64,000 nucleotides of DNA, from positions 310,001 to 374,000 of the forward strand of contig QEYB01001522.1 in NCBI GenBank assembly GCA_017562135.1. Direction: 5' to 3'. Positions 1 to 11,422 of the stretch are shown piece by piece. The translations under genes and the position numbers were made by a program. The DNA comes from Dipylidium caninum. Lineage: Eukaryota > Platyhelminthes > Cestoda > Cyclophyllidea > Dipylidiidae. The notes under the pieces were generated by a model, which did no database searches, was not told where the DNA came from, and saw nothing but the letters and a program-made list of their open reading frames with translations. Position 1 is the stretch's first letter, and every line of letters starts with the position of its first letter.

Positions 1-55
1 ATACTGCTACAAAGTGGTCAGTTACCGACTCCTCCACGGGATACCTCAAACGTAC

Positions 56-318
56 CTTCGGGCGCAATGTTAATGAGAAGGAGGTCCATGTCGTTTGCGC
101 AAGCGTAGTGCTCCACTTTGTGGCATTGCGGCCGCAAGAATTCGTCAAGAACGACAAGGAACTTCCACTTCTTACTCAGAGTCTGCAACATGTGAGTCCG
201 TGGGTCAGACCTGACTGCGTACCCCGGCTCGAAGCGCATAAGAACCCGATGATTTGGCACTTCCGGCAAGCGAGGATTCCTGTCGCCCACGCTGATGATC
301 ACCCGCGAGAGTGGCAAA
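56..318 (-). CDS. DAG1: Dystroglycan exon 12: start of SEA-like unit of cassette 3
   Basis: The exon contains LMRFEPGYAV, KWKFLVVLDEFLRPQC and LLLINIAPE. It aligns with exon 8 (LDKYLRPQC, MLMDIRRQ) and with vertebrate ARFKAKFVGD...NCSTITLQNITRG. The donor GAAG|GTACGT at 55 is good and leaves phase 1, as in exon 8. The acceptor is uncertain: AG at 320-319 fits phase 2 of exon 11; the neighbouring CCAG at 324-323 does not. The next exon, with the last cleavage site and membrane segment, must lie outside the window. Confidence 0.7.
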
Positions 319-3300
319 CTCCCTGGACTTGTCAGTATCCTTTGTATCATGAGAAATAACAAATTCAGGGTTACACGGATAGGACTCTGCAACTAGCAGG
401 GTCAGAACAGGTCTTCTCGTTGGAGCTACGACGGCCAGGTGTATCACACCTCCCGTTGAGATGAGAAGAGGTAAAGAAGGAGACGAAGACGTTCATTCGA
501 ATCCGCGCCCGTGACCTACGATGTGGGCCGCGGGCAGAAAAGTTAACTCATCCGTGGGCAAACTAGGCTTTTTTCAATGGCCGTTACAATGCTGCGGAGT
601 GTGAGGGTCGGTGGGGAGAGTGTGAACATCCGTCCATTATAAAATCTACTGGCTCCTGCATGCTCACACGGTAAAACTTTTCCGTGAGAGCATGCATTGG
701 CGTGTAGTCTGTGGCGCGGCATGGCAGCATCGCAAATGGCTTCCGCTGAAGCTTTAAATCCGCCAAGGAGTAGACTTCAACGCACCTGAATTCGTGCACC
801 CCGGCGGAAACCATCGCCTTCATTGCCACGCCAAACAATGCGCACTTGTTTGCCTCCAGGCTGAGCCAGGACGTTTCGTTCACTTCAATCGAGTCTAAAA
901 GGGATCTTGTGCAAACTTATGCGTGAATGAAATGCCAGCGAGTTAAAAATTTGTCTTGAAACCAAATTCTTAGCCTCCGACAGCCACGGCGAGGGGTGTG
1001 GCTGTTTGCAATGGCAGCTCACACAGAAAAGCTTTTGTCACAAAAAATTGGCCTCAAGCGTTGGAAGCGGAAGGTTGACAAAGTAATTATAAATAACTAG
1101 TTGTATGTACTGATAAATTATTCCTCCTCTAAGCACGTATTGCCTGATTCAACTGCACATTAAACGTATAATTTCCCTACGCACGCAACCTTCCGTCTGC
1201 TTCACAGCCCTACATTCCGCTTCCAAACCCAAGTGCCTCTGGTGGGACGTCCGCCGGCGTTCCCCTCCCCCCCCCCTCCTCGCCCTTGCACTCAGGCGGG
1301 AGGCTGCTGCAGCCTCCCTGTCCATCTGACTCCGCATCCACGGGGCGGAGTGGCCGCCAAGTTGGCCCCCTCAAGACCGGACCAGACCAGATCAGCTTAG
1401 GAGACCAGGGGGCACACCTTTGTCGAACAGACGCGCAGACGGCGAGGGCGACTGAAAACAGGCGGTCTCCGTCGTCAGAGGATGTCGAAATGTTTCGCCT
1501 GAAATGGAAGAACATTTCCAGAGATTCAGTGGATTTCAAACAGCACCTCAAACAAACTTTTACGTGTGAGACCAGGGAGAAGGGCGTAGCGGTGACGACG
1601 CCAACTAACTGCTGCTTGGTGAATTATTTCACTAATTAATTCTTTTGGATAGCATGGCTATAACAAGGTTAAGGTCTCCACATGGCAAACTTGGCAACTC
1701 CCACTCCCAACTGTGAAGACACGATTCTGTGGATGCGAGAAGTGTCGAATGCTCTCCCGCAATGCAGAGACCGCCGCACGGCGACGGGTTTTGGAAGAGG
1801 CGAGGCTACCAAGGAGTCGCTGCCCCTGTGATGCGACACTCGGCCATGACACACAACACATCACAGCCGCCTCGGACAGGTGCGTCCCTTGAAGAGTCCT
1901 TCTCGTAAGAGGGAGCTGACTCTGACAAGTGCTCGGGTTGGCCTGACATACGGTTGAAATTGGCAGTGGTTTGACGCAGCAGGAATTTTCAGCAAGAATT
2001 AATGTTCCATGGCTCATCGACTGCGTGATTCTTAACGCTTCGACGGAATACCCAAGCTAAGGAGGCTGCCACCGCCTCGACGGCCATGCTCGGGTGGGAG
2101 GGCGCAGACTTCCTCTTCCCGCAAGGTGGTGCTGGCGACATCAACGCATCGCCCAATGCACAGCTGGGCGTGCGAACCGAGGAACCACCGGCTGAGAAGG
2201 ACGCAGCCGACTGGGCAGCGTCAAAACGAAGACCTTCGTGCGACCATAAGTTGACTAGCAAATGTTACCGTTTCGCTGCTTTCTTCCCAAACAAAGCAAT
2301 AAACCTACCTAACATCAGACTACGCGTCTCGGACAAGGAAAGAGAAGCGTAATTATCAAAGCCTGTGGCTGAGCTTCATAAATAAATAAATCCGCTGGAT
2401 GAGTGAAAAGAGCGCGAAGGCGCCCTTCCGAGAGAGTCTATTTCGAGGAAGGGGAAGAAGGACTCGCCTCCCCGTCCACAACGCCGTTCCGCCTCGCGAC
2501 GACTGGGGCCGCTCCGCTGGCGCTGGTGACAGAAGCCAGCGCCATTTCTTTTTCTTTTAGCGAGCGTTTTGCGTACCAACCACCACCGCTAATTTCCCCT
2601 TCAGGCATATTTATGCGCTCCCATCAGAACGCTCGGGCAGCGGAGACAGTTGGGAAGCGGGGAGAAACATAAAATGTGGGGTATCCGAGGGGCAAAAGCC
2701 TTTAATTACTCGCGTGACTTTTAATTTGGTGCGAATATTCCTCTTCATGCGAATAGGGGACTCCAAGATGCGAAAAAATGTGCGCCAAAAAGAACTGACT
2801 TCCTCGAAATTCGTATTAGCAACCTGCTGCTCTCAACACGCATCTCCAGGGCGAGTTGTTTCAGGCAGAACAAAATCGCATGTCCTTTGAAGCGCAAAAA
2901 CACGCAGCGTTGAGGTCCACCACCAACCGACCCGACGAGGGAGAAGTGGGCCAAAGGCCGCCTCTACCCAAGGAATCGCAAAGTTTTTGGCCCACAAGTA
3001 GGCTTATTTTGAGGGCAGAAGAGGACTAAGTGACGCGCTCAAGCATCCGCGACCCCTGTCTTCCTGCCTCGTGTTTCGAGGACCGCAAATGCCAAGTGAT
3101 GTTGCTCGCGCCCCCACCTTCGTCCATGAACCACAAAGTCTGGAGCGAAGTGAAAGTGTCCGTTGAGGCTAATGTCATTCAGATGCAGCAGACATTGAGC
3201 CGGAAGATAATCTCGGGTGCCCCGAGAAAGCCTGTAGTAATCCAGAGGGTCGAGTGAATCCGCAAGTTCGGAGCCGGGCGGTGCCTCCCCTCGCCCTCTG

Positions 3301-6300
3301 CCGCCGAGGAGCCGAGACCGAGCGTCGAAGGCGCAGTTCAGGGCGAATCTCGGCGGGGAGCAGGGTCGCGAGCCCCCGACGTGGAGTCTTGAGGCAGACA
3401 AAAGACTTCGCTCCATGGATCTGCATACTGCAAAATTGTCTACACACGACTTTGGGTGGTTGACACATCTTTGCTTGTGGCGAGAGTTTTCGTGGACACT
3501 CAAAGAGACACTCCAACTTTCCGGATGAGTGAAAAGCAGACTTAGGGCAAAGCTTCTATGCAAAAATTGGCCGTTTAAGCGCATAAATGACAATTTTGGG
3601 TTGGGTAAGGAAAAAGGAGCTCGGATGCTTCTTCCTCACGTGAAGGAGTTTGAAGACTCGTCAAGGGCAAATGCACGCGAGATTGTTCAGTCCGGGAAAA
3701 GCACCAGCTGCGAAAAAGCCCGGAGTAATGCCGAACCGGGACGAAGTGTGCAACTAGTGAGCCTGCATAAAAGAAAGGTCACTGAGGAGGAAATGGGTGG
3801 GAGGAAAGACGTCGCCGTCGAGGTCTCGAGAACAGACCGGACCGCGGACGCCTAACCAGGCTCGGATATTTAACTGTTGCCTCCGAGTGTCTAGTCGGAG
3901 GAAGCCGCTCCGCTTCCCCTTGGCTGCGATGCACACGCACGACTCCGTCCTTACGCGGTTTTACAATGGAAAGAAGTGTGGGAACGTAGGGTTGAAATAC
4001 CACTCAGTTTTGGCACCCTAATGCACTCGGCTGCCCCATTTAGGCTAAAAGCGTAGAGAGGAAATATTTTAATTTAGCATGCATTCGCGCCTTCAGAGAC
4101 CCGCGGAGAAAGAAGAAGAGGGCGTGCGTGGTGGAAATATGTCCAAGTGGCGGAGTGAACGGCGCTGCGCGTTCAGTCCAGGCTGCCAAGTGGCTGGGGC
4201 TCCGCGTCTACTCTGGACGGCCGCGCCTTAGAGATATTCTCAGTTGGCATGCGCTTGCCATAAACCTCGCAGCGAGGAAAGAGTCTTCCTCAAGTTCTCC
4301 CTTGTGATAATTAATCAAACGGTTACTTAAGTATATGAGAAACCACTCTCCGAAGAAAAGCGCCGTGTTTTTATGTGGAGATCCAAATGGTTTGTCCACC
4401 GCACCATAACATTGTACGGCTTTCATCTGATAAGCCCGCACCACTTTGCTCACGGAAAATACTGAGAAGGACAAAACTCACCAATATAAGTGGTGATGTT
4501 CACGAGGGCAAGGAAATTGGCAGTCCGGCCGCCGGATTCGCCCCTCCAGTAGGGAGAGAAGCAACTACCAATTAAATCCACGGCCACCACGGCGGTCGTG
4601 CCGAGTCGTGCCCAATCCAGGTGCTCAACAAGTTGTGGGGCTGGCGCCGACCAGGACGCCTGTCTGAGATCGTTCTCGGAGAAATACTCCTGATGCGGCG
4701 ATGAGACAGACGACGAGGGGGAGGAGAAGCGGTGATATAAGGGGACTTTCAGGAGTCTCCTTTGGAGGTCTTCAATGGAACGCTGTGGACAGGTAATCTT
4801 CGCAGAAGCAGTCACATCGCCGAGGCCTTCTTGAAGCAGTGGCAGCAGAGCCCACTCCACCTGGATGACGGAATGATCTGGCACGGCACAGGGAGAAAAT
4901 AGTTTCATTCAGCAGGGAGTTGTGCTGTAAACGCAAGTTGTTCAGAACCACTCTAAATTCGACGTGTTAGAATTGCCAAGAATCGGAGAAAGCGACTACC
5001 GTTGATCCATGACAGTCTAAGCTGTCAGTTAATGGGTGAAGGGATGAAGGCCTTTGGGTGAAACTCAAGTCCAGAGGCGCCAAAGGGTTCGCAAAACGGA
5101 CAAAAAGATGGAGAGAGAGAGAGAGACGCGGTGCTAACATGTCGCTGAGATTTGTGACCACGTTAGGTTAACTTGGTTTCACAAGAAAAGCATAATTTTG
5201 GGCGAAGAGGCACCTTGACGTCGAATGTCCATCAGCATGATGCCCACGCCGCAGTGGGGGCCGCACTGGGGTCGGAGGTACTTGTCGAGGCTGGTGACGA
5301 GGTTCCAGCGGTAGGAGAGCGAGGTCTCGGGCGAGGCGGGCGGCCAGCTGTAGGTGGGGGAGATGCCGCGTCCCACCGTCCCTCCCAGCTTCATGCGCAT
5401 CCGCACGCAGTGGTTGTGGACAATGTTGGGTGGCGAGAACCATCCATACCTGGTGGGGACGGAGGTCATCTCGAGCGGCCACTTGACCACATCCACTGTG
5501 AAGTGGATGTTGATCGGCGTACGCTGGTCGACTGTGATGATGCTCAACCTGGAAGTATTTGCGAATGGAAAGAGGTTACATTCTTTGTTGGATTTCCCAG
5601 TGTGTAGAATATGTTGGACGAGTGGATGATATTGTCGTATGGGAGTAGAGAAGAAGCTGCAAAGAAGTGTCACTTGACGCCCGGTTTTTACAGGGAAAAT
5701 CAGTGTAATGTACCGATCCGATAAACCGTTCAAAGGGGGCCTCCAAAAACTGCGTTCGGTGTTGACGTCCCCACGGTTCTTCCACTTGTCCCTACTGTGT
5801 ATGCTCCAACTTTACACCCGGCTCACCTCTTCGCTGGTACCAGCACATGCCGTGATTGACTGACGTATGTTCAGCGCCCGAGCAGTGGCCTTTCGAGGCA
5901 CGTCTCCTCTTCCCACGGGGCCGAGGCGCCCAACCATTTTGCCCCACGTGTCCCGTTGGGCCAACTTTAAGGCACTACGGACTGACGGTGACGAAAATCC
6001 ACTCTTCAAAAGGCGAGTCGTGGAAGCGAGGTGTTGCGAAGCCTTTCTCTCCACTCGCATGTCGCGCATGCTGGCGCGCCCGTCGGCGACTCCACTCTTC
6101 GTCATTAAGGCGTTCAGTCGTCCGTATCGGTTGCGGCTTCAGAGAGCAGAAATTTCTCAAATATATTCACGTAGGACGCCGAATATCGCCTCCGTCCGAT
6201 GATGTCAAGTATTTAGTGAGGCAGAACCAGTTCCCTGGTGTCTGACCAGCATCACCGCATGCGGAGCTGGGCGGCGAAGTTGGTCCACACGCCTCCTCTG

Positions 6301-9300
6301 CTACTTCGATGGGTGCGCCCGATTTTACGCGCCTCAAATGCCATGGTGGACGGCTGGACAGAAATTGCCCTTGCAATGACGTCAGAGTGCATGAAGCACT
6401 AGCCCACAGCCCCGAGCGGTCCAGGCTGCCTCCATCACTTTAAATGGGGGGTGAAATCAGATATGCAAAATACGGTTTTACAATGGGTAACGCCAGTGAA
6501 CATCAGAAACAGAGTCCTCACCAGAAGCGATAGGCATCTCTACGTGTGTGGGTCTGCAGGGGAAGTCCAAAGAGATTAGTTTTATCCTCTGCCACAGTCA
6601 TCCACGCAGAATCGTTCAATCTGTTGTAATCTGAAGTGGGAGAATTGGGGCACTTAGCGACGGCCAGCCCAGCAGGAAACAACCGGGCAGCATTGAAGCT
6701 GTCGAAAAAACCCCAAGTGAGGCGTGCAGGGAGCGACTTCGCTGAGGCTTTCATCCTTTCCACACATTTCGCTAAGGACCCTACATAATGGCTTGAAAAG
6801 TGTGTTGGTATATAGGCAGTCTTGAGAAAATCTGCATGACGAAAGCGGTCTGATGCTGCCGGAAATACAAAAGACACAGAGGATTGAGTTGAGTTAGTGG
6901 CATTTACTACGTGCCACGACTCTAAGAGCCTTTAAGCATCTGCCCGTCGAGCGGCGGTGGGTTGCGCAGGCCCGAGGAGCGGCCTCGGTGGCCGGAATGC
7001 GAGGATTCCTTGCGAACTGCCTGAGTAGAGTCTCGGTGAAAATCCTCCCCAGCATTGACTTTTTCTAAGGTTCTCACACTACTTGGGAGGAAAAAAATGT
7101 CGCAGAGCGGGAAACAGCCTTGTGCATTAGGCCCAAACTGGCTGATTGCCTACACTCGTGTATTCCGAATAGAAAGTGGCTCGTGTGTCCTGGGCGAGGG
7201 TCACTCGAGGGGGCGAACACCAGTTGCCTTTGACAAACTGTCACTTCACTAACGAATCAAGTTTTAAAAAGTGCTGTTGCCTGAGCGAAAAGGTTAACGT
7301 ACTTTCGTCGATTATTTCAATGGCTCGAATCCTGGTCAGAGGCACAACCTTGCTCGGGTTGATTCTCTTCTTGAAGGCCAACCCTGCTTCCACGGTGAAG
7401 TTTTCGATCACCTGGTCCGAGTACGGGACGTTGGCTGCACCCAAATAAAACAAGTCCTTTTGACGTTTACCGGGGAGGACGAAATGAGGAAAACGCGGCC
7501 TAAACGCCAACCAGGGGGACTCAGGTCGTCTTCTACTGTCGGGTGCAGTGCCAGCGTCCGAGGGAGGCTGGTCCACTTATTTAGCGAGAGATTTGAGGAA
7601 TAACGAGGAGTTTTATAGTAAACTCAATGAGGTTACTGAAGAGCATTTAAAGGGTAGGCGGCACTAAACCGCTCGGTTCGCATAGGTTCGCAGCAGTCCA
7701 TCGCGATGCATTGTTAATGTTGTGGAGCGGAGCGAATGCCCGGGAGGCGAGGGGAGCGACCCCTCTGGCCTCGATACCCACAATGGGCCTCGGGCAGGAT
7801 GAAAGAGTGTCCGTGGTGCATGATAAAACCCAGGCAATGTTGCCTTCGTCTCCGCTACCACATTACGACCACTGCTGCCAGCGCACAACACTCTTTCGGG
7901 TGAGTGTGCCATGGCACTGTTTGACTGGTTCACCGCGCAATGCCGCGATGGAATGCGGCGGGTCCTGCCCTCCTTTCGGATCCTAATCAACACGATTCAA
8001 ATATGTCTGATGCAGAGACGTACTTGTCGTGAGGGGGCCGGGATAGAGCTTGCCGGTGGCCGCGGCACCCTCCGCCGACTGAAGAAGTCGGGCGCAGGCG
8101 CTGCCCACCAACTCGAGTTCTGCCGCACTCTCCAGCTGAAAGGGGCGAAACGACTCCGCGGCTGCCTGTATAGCCCCGACACTGCCTGGGAGACGAGCGC
8201 CTTCGCAGACGCTCTTCAATCGAGTGAACTGCTTGTTAGTGCCAAGCGAACTCACAGACGACTGAGATTTGCTCGCCGAAACGCTGCTCGTGTCGTCGAG
8301 ACCACTCCAGTAATCCGTGTAACCGGCGTCGGGAAGACCGAGTGGCAGGTATACAAACTCCAACTCCAGTATTTTCGCCAGTGCTGAAGGGAGCAGACGG
8401 GGGCGCCGTGAGTGCGGTGGTTTGCGTCGCGCCGGACGCACGTGGCCGCGGTGAGCGGTGCAGCGGGGCGGCGCACCTCCCCGCGCCACTTGTCGTCCCA
8501 CCGGGGAAGGGGGGACGGGGGGGGGGCGGACCGCCCTCACTGCACCCCACCTTCGGTTGCGATGCTGCTCATCCGCCGAGCGCGTAATAATTGACGCATC
8601 TGGTAATTGTTACTGATTTTACAGTTTAACTGAACGCAATTTGACAAGAAAAGCGCAAAAATTCCGCTTAAATATAGCAAATTATCAGTAGGATGGGGAA
8701 GTGATTGAATTCACCGGAGCAAATTTAGCGTGAGAAAAGCAGACAACTGTAGGAACCGGGTATCAAAAACACCACAATTTGGACGTGGAGTGTCGCACGC
8801 AGTGCCACACAGCGGCCAAAACGCTACTTACGCGAAGCCTCTTTTTCCTGGAATTTCCGAATTTGTAGCACCTACAATTGAAAAAATTCCCTTTACTGCA
8901 TAACCAACGTTTCCTCATTGTCTATACTCCCTAAAAATTCTCTCGTATTCCTGATGAGATTGAGTTTTTGAAGAATGAGGGTATCACGAGTGTTCACTCG
9001 AACATCGGCCGTCTCGTCGTCCACCGAGGCAAGCAGCGGTGCCGTCGTGTCCGCAATTGCCGCGGCTGCGAAAGCACGGTGCGAGCCCAGCCGACGGCCC
9101 GAGTGAATCTGTTGCTAATCAACTTTCTGTGTCTATGCCCAGCGGCGGGGTGCTGATAGACGTCCCCATCTTGGGTGTTAAGGCGAAGCTTGCCAAGTGA
9201 CCGAATCTGAAATCACGATTCTGGCATAACCGGGCACAACCACCTCCACAGAACCCGGTTCTCAGAACCAAGTTCGTGTCCTTAAACGTCCAAAGGTGAC

Positions 9301-11390
9301 TTGTAAAGGGTTGCATTTAGGCCAAGTGTTTTCCGTGAGCACAAGACGCTGCATTCGGTGTCACGTGTTCCGACACGTCGGAGCAACCATAGTCCACCTC
9401 CCTTGGCCCAAGGAGGCACAGGAACTGCAGCCACAGTTGGCGCGGTCTCACCGTTAACCAGCTACTTGGAGGGAGAAATTTGCCCATTAAGTACACAATC
9501 AGTCGTCCAATGACCGTCTTGTTGCTCGTGTGAGATTGTCCAGCCGCCATTCCCGACTCTGCCCATAACGGAACATTTCACCTGTGTTTGCCAGCAGACA
9601 GGCCGTACTGGACGCGGGTAACTAACCTAACCGGTAAATGCCGCTGCATGAGTTTCGACGATGACTTAACAATAATAATAAAATTACTATTATTATTGTT
9701 AATATTAATGGTGGTGATGGTGTTGGCGGTGCAACTCTTTAGGCGTTGCGTAGTAGTTAGACTCAACCGGCCGCAGGCCATCATGTCTTGGCACAGTCGC
9801 TGCCCCCGAAATTCCCGCCCAACGGGTCCCTTTGCATCTTTCCAGGCCCCGCAAAAAGCGCTGTCCGCATTTACGCGGATTTTGGGTGAGGGAACCCAAA
9901 TGGCATTACTGTGTGGCGGAGGCCAGGTTCCTCGGAGCGACTGGTAGCCCTCAATTTAGCGTCTGTAGTGGGCCCGTGCTGGGTGGTTCGACGCCACAAA
10001 TCGCATGCAGCATTCCTCTGACGCTTACTCCAGCCTCATAGAGCACTGCGCTAAGCCGCTTGACACACGCAACTCGGTTTTCGGTAAGAGGCGCATCTGG
10101 CTTCACTGGCGCCTAGCGCACCGTCTCAGTCTCATGCAACTCCGACGTGGCTTCTCGGCGCTGCCGGGCTAATGGGAAGGCGGCTGACGAGCGGCAGCCT
10201 AGTCGCGGGCTGCAGCTCAAAACCGGTGCCGTTAAAGCCGCCACCGAAATCACCTCCCAGTCAGTTGTGTTCGAGTTCGGCCAGACGTGTCAAATTGAAG
10301 TGGTAGAATGTCTGCAGGGTGCAGTGAAAGTGGCAAGACATTCCTCCGTGAATACGGCGAGGTAGAGGTGTTTTTGTGAAAGGTCGATGCGAAGGCTGTC
10401 CGCGGTGAACTGAACTGCAACCGTGTGAACTGACTTATCCTCAACCAAGGCTGAGGGTAATGCAACGAAGTGCTAAAAACGTTAGGCAACAACCTCGCAG
10501 CTTTTGACTTGGGCGACAGAGCAGAAACTCAGCAAGCGCAGCAATTACGGTGCATGCAGGAGTAATGAGACACCGAGGGGCGACTTAATCGCTCTGGGAA
10601 ACCGAGGAGTCTGCACTTTTAGGGGCAACTACCGCGACATCTCCTCCTTGTCCCCGTTCCTATTCACGGATGCTACTCTTGACAATTGCGGTTATCCGCA
10701 CTCACGTCGTAGACGAAGATGTTCTGTGAATTGACACTGGGATTGACACGAACACGGAGGGCTTGAGCGAGGCTGGAGTTGAGACGCGAAATCTCCGACA
10801 TCTCGTAGTTGTTGTACGCGTTTGGCCACCGGAGGCGAATGCGGAGTCGTGGGCTGGCGATCACCTTCTCGATGGGAGGAACTTTCACGGCAATTCTAAA
10901 TTCAACCTCTACGGCTTCGGCTGAGGCTCTGTTAATGCCGCGGAAGCTGTGGGGGAAGCCGCACATGACATTAGTGACGCCTTAAGAGGACACGGTCAGG
11001 GTGAAAGTCTACTCACAAGAAGGCCATAATTTGTTCGCTGTGCAGTTTGGTCACGACGCATATTTCTCGCTTGCCTTTGTCCCACGAGAAGTGCTCGCCT
11101 ATGCGGAAAATGATGGGGACTTAGTCAACAAGAAGAGCAATCGCCACCGTGAGGCGGGCGTGGCCACCGTCCCTGTTGCGAGGTGATGCGGCCATGGACA
11201 AGCGGGCCGCAGCAGCTCGCTGCAGTGAACGACACGTTCGGGCGATGGGTGATTTGAGGGGACTTATTAATGCAAAATGAACTTTCACTTCAGGCAGCCC
11301 ATCGAAAAGGGCGCACATTCGCCCTTCCGACGGGTGGCGAATGCCACGATGACGCGTGGCGGGAGGCAGACAGGCATGCAGGCAGGCATG

Positions 11391-11422
<32 letters not shown>

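Noticed and set aside
1700..1760. FTVGSGSCQVC on the minus strand, resembling the TVTGSGSC end of the dystroglycan SEA domain
   Set aside because: It would have to lie after cassette 2, whose SEA end is already in exon 9, and the surrounding frame has no matching domain or splice sites. Probably chance.
9976..9998. tRNA B-box-like ggttcgacgcc
   Set aside because: No matching A-box or cloverleaf could be drawn around it.
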